Positions 1 to 10,424 of a stretch of DNA of 64,000 bases are shown here, piece after piece. The stretch is from Cocos nucifera (lineage: Eukaryota; Streptophyta; Magnoliopsida; Arecales; Arecaceae), in NCBI GenBank assembly GCA_006176705.1, contig QRFJ01000055.1:124001-188000 (forward strand). Reading direction: 5' to 3'. The translations under genes and the position numbers were made by a program. A model generated the notes under the pieces. It was not told where the DNA came from. It did not search any database and was given only the letters and a program-made list of their open reading frames with translations. Each line of letters starts with the position of its first letter. Position 1 is the stretch's first letter.

Positions 1-782
1 ACTGTTCATATTAATTAAGCAGATATTGCGAAAGCACGAGCATAACAATCAGTGAAGTTTCAAAATGGTTATTAGAAGACATATAGTTTTAGATCGTTCT
101 TCATCTCACGAGTTGAATTTTATAATCACCACCATAAAAAATGATTAAAATAGTAGCCAAGATCATTTATAAAAAAATTATCTCATAATCAGATATCGTT
201 TGATCCTTTGATCACTCGTTTATCATTTAACGATCGAAACTAACCTATACTAAATTGACTAAGATAATGATATCTGATTGAAGTAAAACTTTGATAGTAT
301 GCTATAAACATCATCGAGATCATCGTTGCATGTTTTTGGATTCATCGAAGGTCTCCATCTATCAGATCATTATATCGTCGTTCGTGGTCATCGAAATCAA
401 ATTTTTCTGATCGGCGAAGCTAGGACCATAGGATCGAGGTGACTTTTTGTGATGATACTCTAATGATAATTATTTAGATAATGAACGGTGAAGATGGACA
501 TTAAATTTTAAAATTATAAAATATTTAAAAAAAAGCATATGGCAGTGGTTACAATTAAACGCTGCCATAAATAAGCTTATAGTAGTGGTTCCTACTAACC
601 ACTTCTATAGGTCTGACTTATGGTAGTGGTTTCACTAACCATTGCTATAGGTCCAACTTATGGCATTGGTTCTTGTAACTGCTGCTAGCGATTAACAAAA
701 ATCGACGCCATAGGATCTATGGCAGCAATTTCGAAAACTGCTGCCATAGTATGCGCTGCCATAGATCCTTTTTGTAGTAGTG
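1..782. mobile_element. CACTA-1, terminal fragment (rest lies left of window)
   Basis: The fragment ends at 782 with TTTTTGTAGTAGTG, the reverse complement of the CACTA terminus CACTACTACAAAAA. About 240 bases inside the end are short subterminal repeats of the form ggcagcggtt...aaccgctgcc. The whole stretch aligns with 36716-37548, the same end of the complete CACTA element further right, so both belong to one family. It was inserted into the reverse transcriptase region of SIRE-1, whose coding sequence stops abruptly at 783. No coding region is visible. The other end and the other copy of the target duplication (ATA at 783-785) are outside the window. Confidence 0.85.
545..780. repeat. CACTA-1 subterminal repeat cluster
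   Basis: Repeated, diverged copies of a motif like atggcagcggttacaattaa and its inverse form. In CACTA families such subterminal repeats bind the element's own TNPA/TNP1-type protein. That role is family knowledge; only the repeats are seen here. Confidence 0.75.
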
Positions 783-2794
783 ATACATTGTTTTTTTCAA
801 ATTGGTTTAGTTCATCTTGCATGGCTAGCATCCAATTAGAGTCTTGTTCAGCTTCTTCTATGTTTTTAGGTTCTATTTGAAAAACAAATGCAAGATAATC
901 AAATGTATCCTTAAAAAAAGATCTAGTTCTTACCCCTTGTGAAGGATCACCTAAAATCAATTCTCTTGGGTGATTATGTGCATACTTCCACTCCTTGGGT
1001 AGATCTCTATGATCAGTAGATGCTTCATTCTCAACATCCTTATCTTGTTCAATGATTGTTGCAGAGTTATCTTTGTCATGAATGATGTTGTCTCTTAAGT
1101 TTAGCTCCTTCATTCCATCTTCGAGAATTTCTGTATCATCATTAAAAACATCTTCTTTTCTCGAAGAATAATTGTTAGCTTCATCAAAAATGACATGCAT
1201 TGATTCTTCAACAACTAAAGATTGTTTGTTGAAGACTCTATAGCTTTGCTAGATATAGAGTATCCAAGAAATATACCTTCATCTGTCTTAGCATCAAATT
1301 TGCCTAGATTATCTTTACCATTATTATGAATAAAATATTTGCAATCAAAAATATGAAAAAAATTAATATTAGATCTTTTTCCTTTTCAAAGCTTATAAGG
1401 GGTTTTCTTTAAAATTGGGCGAATAGAAACTCTATTTAGGATGTAACGTGCTATATTAATGGCTTTAGCCCAAAAGTATTTGGATAGATTTCCTTCACAC
1501 AACATGGTATGGGCCATATCAACTAAGGTTCTGTTCTTTTTTTCAACAACTCCATTTTGTTGAGGAGTTCTAGGTGCTGAAAAATTATGTTCTATGCTAT
1601 GTTCATTGCAAAATTCTTCAAATTATTTATTTTCAAATTCAGTGCCATGATCACTACAGATACATACCATAGTAGAGTTCTTTTTATTTATTATTTTCTT
1701 GTAAAACTTTGAAAACAAAGAAAATGCTTCATCTTTGTGAGCTAAAAAAAGAACCCAAGTGAAACAAGAATAATCATCAATAATTACTAGACCATACTTC
1801 TTTTCTCCTAGGTTTGTGGTCCTAGTAGGTCCAAACAAATCCATATAAATCAATTCAAGAGGCCTAGAAGTTGAAACTACATTTTTGGATTTGAAACTTC
1901 CTCTAGTTTATTTTTCGAATTGGCAAGCATCACAAACATGATCAATTTGGAAATTTAGTTTTGGTAGCCCCTTAACTAAGTCTTTATTATGCAATTTATG
2001 AAGAGTATGCATGCTAGCATGACCTAATCTTCAGTGCCAAAGCCAACTAGTTTCTTTTATATTAGCATTCATTGCAATTAGGCATTGGCCATTCTTCATG
2101 GCAATTTCATCAAGATTCATCATGTAGATGTTCCCACGCCTAAATCCAATGAATTTTAAACTATCATTCAAGGAACTAGATACTTTGCACAAAAAAAATT
2201 CAAAGGAAACTTTAAAACCTCTATCACGTAGTTGACTAATACTAAGCAAGTTATGTTTTAAATTATCAACTAATAATACATTATCTATAAAGGTCAAAGG
2301 AGTAATCTGAATTTTATCATAGCCAATTATTTTACCTTTGCCATTATCACCAAAGGTGATTACTCTCCCTTTCTTTCTTTCTAGGGTGACGAATTATTGC
2401 TTATCATCCGACATATGCCTTGAGTAGCTGCTATCTAAATACCACTCCTATTTTGATCCTTGGGCTGCAAGGCATTCCTGCATAAATAATCAAGTGATAG
2501 TTTTAGTACCCAAGTCTTCTTGGATTCTTTAGGGTTAGTAGACATGGTTCCTTTTGGAATCCAAATACTTTTAGCATGCTTTTCATTAAATCTTCTAGTA
2601 TTGCATTCAAAAGCCTTGTGTCCTACCTTTTTGCATTTAAAGCAAATGGTATGAAAAGTGCTATTAGTGATGGGTGCAGTGAAGAATTTTTTTAGAAACT
2701 TAGTTTTGTCTTTGGGTTTATATCCTAGTCCGGCCTTATCATAAACTTCTCTTTAACTATTTAAAATCATTTGCAATTTTTTGGAATTACAAGT
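783..2794 (-). pseudogene. SIRE-1 pol fragment: zinc knuckle, protease/integrase, start of RT
   Basis: Read on the minus strand it gives, in order, a CCHC knuckle (CFKCKKVGHKAFEC, about 2600-2650), protease/pre-integrase sequence (NVLLVDNLKHNLLSISQL, about 2230-2285), the integrase zinc domain start (SWLWH), the integrase core (SDHGTEFENK near 1630; PQQNGVVEKKNRT just after) and a linker leading into RT (NWMLAMQDELNQFE, about 795-840). RT is cut by CACTA-1. Stops or frameshifts break it into pieces at 2031-2297, 1623-1853 and 685-1200, the last running into the CACTA terminus. It would encode a polyprotein that processes, integrates and copies the element; it is not functional here. Confidence 0.88.
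2790..2794. repeat. Target-site duplication CAAGT, left copy
   Basis: CAAGT directly precedes the LTR start TGTTGG and is repeated exactly after the last LTR at 16169-16173. This fixes both outer ends of the gypsy insertion. Confidence 0.93.
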
Positions 2795-3048
2795 TGTTGG
2801 TGCAGAAATCCGTCGCCGCCGGAGGTCGCCTCAATCGAGGCCGCTGGAAGCCGCCGGGGACCTGCGAAACGAAGTCCCGTCCGGAGCCGGTGGGGTGGTG
2901 GCTCCGGCAGGACCCTCCGACGGTCAAGTTAGTTTCCGACCAACAGTAATGGAGTGCTCGGAATGAGTTCCCGAGCTTAGAGATGTGGAGGAGAGCTTAG
3001 AGAGTTAAGAGTCCAGAGAGCTTAGCCTTGGTATGTCGGGAGGGGTCC

Positions 3049-3056
3049 TTTTATAG
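3049..3056 (-). promoter_or_regulatory. TATA-like box of gypsy LTR 1
   Basis: CTATAAAA on the minus strand, followed downstream by GGACCCCTCCC. The same box occurs at 15019-15026 and 9332-9339. Its position inside the LTR suits the U3/R promoter. Predicted from sequence only. Confidence 0.55.
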
Positions 3057-3579
3057 CGGAGCTCAGTTGATGGTGACGGCTGTGCCGTCTGGCAGAGAGT
3101 CGTCGGGCAGCATGGAGCTTGATGGTGACAACTGCAGCCGCGTGCTGGCGGACCGCTCGAGGTTCGGCGGAGTCAGTCCCACTGGTGCCGTGTGCGGCGG
3201 ATTGAGGGTGACAGCCATCGCCGCCTGGCAGTGGGTCGCTATCGCCCGCGGCGGACTGACCGATGGTACGGCGGACTGACTGATGATAGTAATGGTTGCA
3301 GAGCTTGCCGAATGAAGGGTTGAAGGCCTTCGTCGTGTGCCCATTTCGGGGAGTTCGGGCTCCCGAAGAGGAAGATGGGAGGGAGTTCGGCTCCCATAGG
3401 CGTCTGGCAAGAGGTATGCAGCTAAGGCTTCGTCCGCAGAAGAGTTCGGCTGCTGAGAAGTCGAAGCTCGGCCGTCTGGGGTTCGGCCGGCTGTTGGGGC
3501 TTGGGCTGAGGCTTGGACACTCGAGAGTTCGGTAGGAGCTCGGTCGGCCGAAGTTTGATGAGGGCGACCGCTGAGGAGT

Positions 3580-3735
3580 TCGGCCCAGTGACGACTGCTG
3601 AGGAGTTCGGCCCTAAGTGACGACTGCTGAGGAGTTCGGGCTCCTAAATGACGACTGCTGAGGAGTTCGGTCGCCTAAGTGACGACTGCTGAGGAGTTCG
3701 GGCTCCTAAATGACGACTGCTGAGGAGTTCGGCCG
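3580..3735. repeat. Short tandem repeat inside gypsy LTR 1
   Basis: Five copies of about 31-33 bp with an invariant core tgacgactgctgaggagttc and a variable tail (gctcctaaa, tcgcctaag and similar). LTR 3 has five copies at about 15552-15705 with a different order of tails, so the array has changed between the two LTRs. Confidence 0.85.
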
Positions 3736-4200
3736 CTGAGAGGACTTCATTGAAGCTCGGCCGCTTGGAGTCGGCCCGAAGGAGTTCGGCCGCTTAGAGG
3801 TTCGAAGGAGCTCGGCTGGCCAGTTGAAGGACTTCGGTTGCTAGTTGGTTCGGCCAGGGCTCGCTGAGGAGTTCGGTCGCCTAAGGTCGGTCCGAAGGAG
3901 TTCGGCCGTGGGAAGTCCGAGGGAGTTCGGCAGCACGGGCTCGCCTGGGGTCGGTCCGAAGGAGTTCGTCTCCCGAAGAGTTCAGCCGCTTGGAGTCCAA
4001 GGAGCTCGGCCCTCAGGAAGTTCGGCTGGCGGTGGGAGTTCGGCCCGGACCTTGGCGCAGGGGAGTTCGGCCTCTAGGCAGTTCGGCCGTGGTAGGGGCT
4101 CGGCCTGGCGCCTGGCGCTATAGCTCTTCAGTGGCCTACTGGTTACATTGGGCTGAGCGTCGGGCCGGGCTTCGGCAGGAGCGGGATTTATCCCCAACAG

Positions 4201-4217
4201 TAGCCCCCCCACTCCCG
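4201..4217 (-). other. Polypurine tract next to gypsy 3' LTR
   Basis: On the minus strand GGGAGTGGGGGGGCTAC lies immediately before the LTR start TGTTGGGG. This is the place expected for the primer of plus-strand DNA synthesis, and it confirms the minus orientation. Confidence 0.7.
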
Positions 4218-4514
4218 AGTTCAAAAATTGAAGGAAGGGAGTACCAGAAACAGGCGACTGCCGAAGTCTTCTTCCAGGCTCCGCATTTGTTGCATCTGAA
4301 GCTCGGGGAGGTCTCATCTCCAGCCAAGATTGACGCTGAAGTTGAGGCTGAGGCTTGGGGGAGACCTCATCTTCAGTCGATGTTTGGAGTTGAAATGGAA
4401 CTCGTTTCCGGCTAAAGTCGATGAAGCTGATGTTGCAAGCCGAAGTAAGACTCGCCTTCCTTCGGTCGAGGTCGGAATTTGAGCTCCTCGGGGGCGACAT
4501 TATCTTCGTCAGTT
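4218..4514 (-). other. Gypsy 3' region between hairpin array 1 and PPT
   Basis: About 300 bases with degraded versions of the array hairpins (for example gctcggggaggtctcatctc near 4293). No coding potential resembling pol is seen. It appears to be the decayed edge of the array. Confidence 0.5.
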
Positions 4515-6405
4515 GAAGTCGACTCGAGGGAGACCTCCTATCTTGCAGCCGAGGTTAAAGTGCGCGCTCGGGGGAGATCTTATCTCCTACGGCCGAGCTT
4601 CCCTTCGGAGGGAGATCTTATCTCCTGCGGCCGAAGTGAAGTGCGCGCTCGGGGGAGATCTTATCTCCTGCAGCCGAGGTTGTTAGGACGAGGTTCTCCT
4701 CCTGTTCCTAACCGAGGTTGTTCACGGTCGCTCGGGAGAGATCTTATCTCTAGCCGAGGTTGTCAACGGTCGCTCGGGAGAGATCTTATCTCTAGCCGAG
4801 GTTGACACTCGTGTTAGGACGAGGTTCTCCTCCTGTTCCTAACCGAGGTTGTTCACGGTCGCTCGGGAGAGATCTTATCTCTAGCCGAGGTTGTCAACGG
4901 TCGCTCGGGAGAGATCTTATCTCTAGCCGAGGTTGGCACTCGTGTTAGGACGAGGTTCTCCTCCTGTTCCTAACCGAGGTTGTTCACGGTCGCTCGGGAG
5001 AGATCTTATCTCTAGCCGAGGTTGTCAACGGTCGCTCGGGAGAGATCTTATCTCTAGCCGAGGTTGCTCGTGTTAGGACGAGGTTCTCCTCCTGTTCCTA
5101 ACCGAGGTTGTTCACGGTCGCTCGGGAGAGATCTTATCTCTAGCCGAGGTCGTCAACGGTCGCTCGGGAGAGATCTTATCTCTTGCCGAGGTTGACACTC
5201 GTGTTAGGACGAGGTTCTCCTCCTGTTCCTAACCGAGGTTGTTCACGGTCGCTCGGGAGAGATCTTATCTCTAGCCGAGGTTGAGGTCGGGGGAGGTTTC
5301 TCCTGCCCGAGCTCTCTCGGGGGAGATCTTATCTCCTGCAGCCGAGGTCGCTCGGGGGAGATCTTATCTCTGAGCCGAGGTTGTTGCTCGTGTTAGGACG
5401 AGGTTCTCCTCCTGTTCCTAACCGAGGTTGTTCACGGTCGCTCGGGAGAGATCTTATCTCTAGCCGAGGTTGTCAACGGTCGCTCGGGAGAGATCTTATC
5501 TCTAGCCGAGGTTGCTCGTGTTAGGACGAGGTTCTCCTCCTGTTCCTAACCGAGGTTGTTCCGTCGCTCGGGAGAGATCTTATCTCTAGCCGAGGTTGTC
5601 AACGGTCGCTCGGGAGAGATCTTATCTCTAGCCGAGGTTGGTGCTCGTGTTAGGACGAGGTTCTCCTCCTGTTCCTAACCGAGGTTGTTCACGGTCGCTC
5701 GGGAGAGATCTTATCTCTAGCCGAGGTTGTCAACGGTCGCTCGGGAGAGATCTTATCTCTAGCCGAGGTTGGTGCTCGTGTTAGGACGAGGTTCTCCTCC
5801 TGTTCCTAACCGAGGTTGTTCACGGTCGCTCGGGAGAGATCTTATCTCTAGCCGAGGTTGTCAACGGTCGCTCGGGAGAGATCTTATCTCTAGCCGAGGT
5901 TGGTGCTCGTGTTAGGACGAGGTTCTCCTCCTGTTCCTAACCGAGGTTGTTCACGGTCGCTCGGGAGAGATCTTATCTCTAGCCGAGGTTGTCAACGGTC
6001 GCTCGGGAGAGATCTTATCTCTAGCCGAGGTTGACTCGCGTTAGGACGAGGTTCTCCTCCTGTTCCTAACCGAGGTTGTTCACGGTCGCTCGGGAGAGAT
6101 CTTATCTCTAGCCGAGGTTGTCAACGGTCGCTCGGGAGAGATCTTATCTCTAGCCGAGGTTGACCTCGTGTTAGGACGAGGTTCTCCTCCTGTTCCTAAC
6201 CGAGGTTGTTCACGGTCGCTCGGGAGAGATCTTATCTCTAGCCGAGGTTGAAGTGCGCGCTCGGGGGAGATCTTATCTCCTGCGGCCGAGCTTCTCTCGG
6301 GGGAGATCTTATCTCCTGCGGCCGAGGTGCGCGCTCGGGGGAGATCTTATCTCCTGCGGCCGAGCTTATTGCTCGCGTTAGGACGAGGTTCTCCTCCTGT
6401 TCCTA
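4515..6405 (-). repeat. Hairpin tandem array 1 of the gag-only gypsy element
   Basis: The main unit is 131 bp, made of two 42-bp subunits with core ctcgggagagatcttatctc...ccgag and one 47-bp subunit with core gttaggacgagg...cctcctgttcctaac. The 47-bp subunit occurs 13 times (from 4682 to 6377). Every subunit is an inverted repeat: CTCGG/CCGAG outer stem and AGAGAT/ATCTCT inner stem with loop CTT, or GTTAGGA/TCCTAAC with GAGG/CCTC. Variant units at the edges change both sides of a stem together. ORFs through the array are by-products of its period. It occupies the place between gag and the 3' LTR, where Tat-lineage elements are known to carry variable tandem repeats. Confidence 0.92.
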
Positions 6406-7460
6406 ACGCGGCGATTATTGACTGCTGCTCTCCTGTCATCGCATAGGTTTTCGCATCCAGAAATAATATTATCGCAAGAGGGGAGAATTTTACCGAAGGA
6501 AATCGTGGACAGCGCGCTCTCGTTTGAGGGGTCGACGGGGTGTTGTTCCTCGGAGCTCCCTCGAGCAGCAAGTCCCGTCCAGACGACCTCCTCTATCTCC
6601 TGCCGGCCTTCATAATTTGGACCATGCTTCTCTTGACTTTGTCGCTGGGGATGACAATCACCGATGTAGCTAGCTCCTAGCTCCTCCCTGGGGTGGCGTT
6701 GATGACGCCGCGGGACGGCCAACCTTCTTGTCTTTTCCGGTTACGGCAGTGCCTATAGCCGATCTTCTCCTCGATCGCGCATATTTGGAGAGGCCGTAGT
6801 CCTTCAGGTCTTGGCGGTTGGCTCTTAACTTTGCCGAAGATTCGAGTTAGAGGAGCGGGTCGTAGTTGCGGAACCTTCTGGGAGGGGGGCTTCGTTCCGT
6901 CCTTGCCAGCGCCGAACTTTATTTTGGAGGTTGAGTTGAGGAGTTCGGCTTTCCACCGAGCTTCATTTTACCTTGATGCCGAGCTTTGGGGTGAGCCCGG
7001 CTTTTCTCGCCCGAACTTCATTCCGCCTCCAGTGAACACTTTGTAGGCGGTTCCTTTGGGGGACATTCTGGAGCGTGAGTTCGGCCTTACTTGCGCCGAA
7101 CTTCGTTCCACTTTCCCGCGGAAGCTTCCGCGGGAGGACTTCATACTTCTTTGTCGGAGCTTCCTCGCTGACGGGCTCATAGGTGGGTTCGGCCTTCCTC
7201 GCGCCGAACTTCATTCCGCTTCAGCGGGGGAACTTCTGCTCTCCGTTTCTCTCTTAGGGGCGATTGGGCTCCTCCCTAAGGCTGATTCCTCCGCATTTCT
7301 TCGGCAATAAGTTCCGGGGTGGACGACCTCCTCATGCTGAACTCCTCAATTTGGTGCAAGCTCTTGTTGCTGGGAGATGGCGAATCGCTGATGCACCGAG
7401 ATCTTCCCAGGGGCAATGTGAACGACGCCGTAAGGTGGCCGACCTTCTTGCAGTCTCTGG
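6406..7460 (-). pseudogene. Decayed segment between gag and hairpin array, unit 1
   Basis: No intact ORF. Part of it (about 6590-6900) is a diverged copy of the gag 3' end at about 7315-7750: shared blocks include gacgacctcctc, cggcagtgcc.tagccgatct, gatcgcgc.t.tttgg and gcggaacctt. A minus-strand stretch reads NYEGRQEIEEVVWTGL, like the gag C-terminal QLRDEIEELVRTGRL. The rest (6900-7250) has repeated gttcggcctt..cgcgccgaactt inverted repeats. This looks like a rearranged relic of the gag-protease junction. I cannot recognise an enzyme in it. Confidence 0.55.
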
Positions 7461-8939
7461 CTACGGCAGCGCCCTTAGCCGATCTTTTTCTGCTTCAGGC
7501 CGGTACCGGAGGAATTTACCCAGCCGACCCGTTCTGACGAGCTCCTCAATTTCGTCTCGGAGCTGGATGCATCCCTCCGTGTCGTGGCCGTGGTCGTGAT
7601 GGTAGAGGCAGTACTTATTTCGATCGCGCTTGTTTGGGGGAGATCGTAATCCTTCCGGTCTTGGCAGCTGGTGTTTTACTTCGGTGAGAATCTGGGTTCG
7701 AGGAGCGTTGAGGGGGGCATAGCGGCGGAACCTTCCGGGAGGAGGACTCCTTCGCGCCTCCTTTATCAGGGCGAGTTCGAGGAGTTCGGGCCCGCCTGCT
7801 TTCGTAGGGGGTCTGCGAGTGCAGCCGAGCTTCACCCAGCTCTTCCTCGTCCGCCAGCCGGTCCTTTCTGACGAGCTCCTCATCTTTCAATTTGAAGGCT
7901 TCTTCCGCACGGGCATATCTCTCGGCTCGAGCCAGCAGGTCGGCGAAGTCCCTGGGATACCTTTTTTCCAGAGAGAACAGCAAGTTATTTTTCTGAAGGC
8001 CGCCCTTAAGTGCGGCCATCGCGACAGACTGGTCCAGGTCCCGGACTTCCAATGCCGCGGCGTTGAATCGAGTGACGTAAGTCCGGATGGATTCCCCTTG
8101 CTTCTGCTTGACGCTCATCAGGGAATCTGAACCTCGGCTCGGTCGTCGGCTGCTGATGAAGTGGGCCGCGAACCGACTGCTCATCTGGTCGAAAGAGAAG
8201 ATCGTGTTGGGCTTCAACGCCGAGTACCAGTTCCTCGCTGCTCCCTTTAAGGTAGACGGGAAGGCTCGGCACAGCACGGCATCTGAAGCGCCGTGAAGCA
8301 GCATCATGGCCCGGAAGGCCCCCAGGTGATCAACCGGATCAGAAGTTCCATCGTAGCTTTCCAGTTGAGGGAGCTCGAAGGTCGGTGGAACAGGTTCTTG
8401 CATGATTTTCTGCGAGAAAGGAGGGTTCTGGCACAAACGTCATCACCACGATGAGCCGGGGGACGAAGTTCTTCAATTCGCCGGTCCATTTCCCGAAGAG
8501 CCTTTGGCAATCCAGGGCAGGTCCTCTTGGTCTGCTGATCTCCAAGGATGCTTTCTGGTGAGATGGGCGCGAAAGGCTTCACCCTTGGTCGATCCAATGA
8601 TCCGAACAAGGGCTCTCCCTCCTCCGCCTCTCCAATCCGGGTATCGGAGGTCGGGCTGCCCAGGCCTTGGTACGCTTCCTTGGACTGGATCATCCGACTT
8701 CGGTGGAGTCCCGCGCCGGAGTCGGGCTGGCACTGGGACTTGTTGGTGCAGCACCGCCTGCACCGCCTCCGTGAGGCCACGCGAACGTGCTGGATGAAGC
8801 TGGTTGAACTGCTCCGTATCCACCGCGGTATAGACGGGGGCTGAGTCACCGGGGCCGGAGCAGGGACGGACGGACTCGGAACGGGATCGAGCCGCGGAAG
8901 GCCGTCCGAGCGCCGCGTCGAAGCCCTTCTGGGGGGCAT
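7461..8939 (-). pseudogene. Gypsy (Tat-like) gag, copy 1, frameshifted
   Basis: Capsid-type protein of the element. The start MPPRRASTRRS lies at 8939, the retrotransposon gag domain at about 8400-7900 (FELPQLESYDGTSDPVDHL; AFPSTLKGAARNWYSAL) and a knuckle-like C-terminus at about 7640-7520 (YCLYHHDHGHDTEGC). The N-terminal third (8430-8930) is broken by a cluster of small insertions relative to copy 2 at 13180-14626, while the rest is almost identical. The gag body and the knuckle are in different frames, a shift shared with copy 2. The indel cluster lies about 500 bp from the assembly gap and may be sequence error. Confidence 0.88.
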
Positions 8940-9077
8940 TTCCTCTTTCCAGAGAAGGAATTCTGAAGAGGGAGAAGAGAGATCCGGAGCAGGGGCGGAA
9001 GGAAATCGTCGCCGAGCACTCCTTTAAGAACAAGGGAACCTCGAAGGTTCAGGCCCTTCCTTCTCAGCGCGCCAATC
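8940..9077 (-). other. Leader and primer-binding region of gypsy unit 1
   Basis: The short leader between the middle LTR and gag. Next to the LTR the minus strand reads GATTGGCGCGCTGAG, the place of the primer-binding site. It differs from the right unit (GATTGGCGCGTCTGTGGG at 14746-14763). I do not assign a tRNA. Confidence 0.6.
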
Positions 9078-9424
9078 TGTTGGTGCAGAAATCCGTCGCC
9101 GCCGGAGGTCGCCGCAATCGAGGCCGCTGGGCGCCGCCGGGGACCTGCAAAACGAAGTCCCGTCCGGAACCGGTGGGGTGGTGGCTCCGGCAGGACCCTC
9201 CGACGGTCAAGTTAGTTTCCGGCCAACAGTAATGGAGTGCTCGGAATGAGTTCCGGAGCTTAGAGATGTGGAGGAGAGCTTAGAGAGTCGAGAGTTCAGA
9301 GAGCTTAGCCTTAGTATGTCGGGAGGGGTCCTTTTATAGCGGAGCTTAGCGTGTCGGGAGGGTCCTTTATATAGTGGAGCTTGATGGTGACAACTGCAGC
9401 CGCGTGCTGGCGGGCCGCTCGAGG
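9078..9424 (-). repeat. Gypsy LTR 2 (middle), cut by assembly gap
   Basis: It starts TGTTGGTGCAG like the other LTRs and runs into the N gap. Up to about 9340 it matches LTR 1 and 3. Then about 50 bp are replaced by a partial tandem copy of the promoter region, giving two TATA-like boxes (9332-9339 and about 9366-9374). Confidence 0.85.
9332..9339 (-). promoter_or_regulatory. TATA-like box of gypsy LTR 2, first of two
   Basis: CTATAAAA on the minus strand. A second, degenerate copy (CTATATAAA) lies at about 9366-9374, so this LTR carries a duplicated core promoter region. Confidence 0.5.
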
Positions 9425-10424
9425 NNNNNNNNNNNNNNNNNNNNNNNNNNNNNNNNNNNNNNNNNNNNNNNNNNNNNNNNNNNNNNNNNNNNNNNNNNNN
9501 NNNNNNNNNNNNNNNNNNNNNNNNNNNNNNNNNNNNNNNNNNNNNNNNNNNNNNNNNNNNNNNNNNNNNNNNNNNNNNNNNNNNNNNNNNNNNNNNNNNN
9601 NNNNNNNNNNNNNNNNNNNNNNNNNNNNNNNNNNNNNNNNNNNNNNNNNNNNNNNNNNNNNNNNNNNNNNNNNNNNNNNNNNNNNNNNNNNNNNNNNNNN
9701 NNNNNNNNNNNNNNNNNNNNNNNNNNNNNNNNNNNNNNNNNNNNNNNNNNNNNNNNNNNNNNNNNNNNNNNNNNNNNNNNNNNNNNNNNNNNNNNNNNNN
9801 NNNNNNNNNNNNNNNNNNNNNNNNNNNNNNNNNNNNNNNNNNNNNNNNNNNNNNNNNNNNNNNNNNNNNNNNNNNNNNNNNNNNNNNNNNNNNNNNNNNN
9901 NNNNNNNNNNNNNNNNNNNNNNNNNNNNNNNNNNNNNNNNNNNNNNNNNNNNNNNNNNNNNNNNNNNNNNNNNNNNNNNNNNNNNNNNNNNNNNNNNNNN
10001 NNNNNNNNNNNNNNNNNNNNNNNNNNNNNNNNNNNNNNNNNNNNNNNNNNNNNNNNNNNNNNNNNNNNNNNNNNNNNNNNNNNNNNNNNNNNNNNNNNNN
10101 NNNNNNNNNNNNNNNNNNNNNNNNNNNNNNNNNNNNNNNNNNNNNNNNNNNNNNNNNNNNNNNNNNNNNNNNNNNNNNNNNNNNNNNNNNNNNNNNNNNN
10201 NNNNNNNNNNNNNNNNNNNNNNNNNNNNNNNNNNNNNNNNNNNNNNNNNNNNNNNNNNNNNNNNNNNNNNNNNNNNNNNNNNNNNNNNNNNNNNNNNNNN
10301 NNNNNNNNNNNNNNNNNNNNNNNNNNNNNNNNNNNNNNNNNNNNNNNNNNNNNNNNNNNNNNNNNNNNNNNNNNNNNNNNNNNNNNNNNNNNNNNNNNNN
10401 NNNNNNNNNNNNNNNNNNNNNNNN
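9425..10424. other. Assembly gap, 1,000 N
   Basis: Exactly 1,000 undetermined bases, probably a placeholder of arbitrary size. The left flank is inside an LTR and the right flank is inside a hairpin array, so at least the remainder of the LTR, the polypurine tract and the array start are missing. Confidence 1.

Larger units (their letters stand above)
2795..4199 (-). repeat. Gypsy LTR 1 (3' LTR in element sense)
   Basis: 1,405 bp, the same length as LTR 3. It carries a TATA-like box (3049-3056, minus strand), five tandem copies of a unit with the core tgacgactgctgaggagttcgg (3580-3735), and dozens of scattered ggagttcgg motifs. It differs from LTR 3 by a handful of substitutions and 1-bp indels by eye. 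Confidence 0.9.

Noticed and set aside
4515..6405. CRISPR-like repeat array
   Set aside because: Repeats are contiguous 42/47-bp units without unique spacers, lie in a plant LTR element and have no cas genes.
7615..8844. Several plus-strand ORFs opposite gypsy gag
   Set aside because: They are shadows of the minus-strand gag in GC-rich sequence; the gag reading has clear homologous motifs and they do not.
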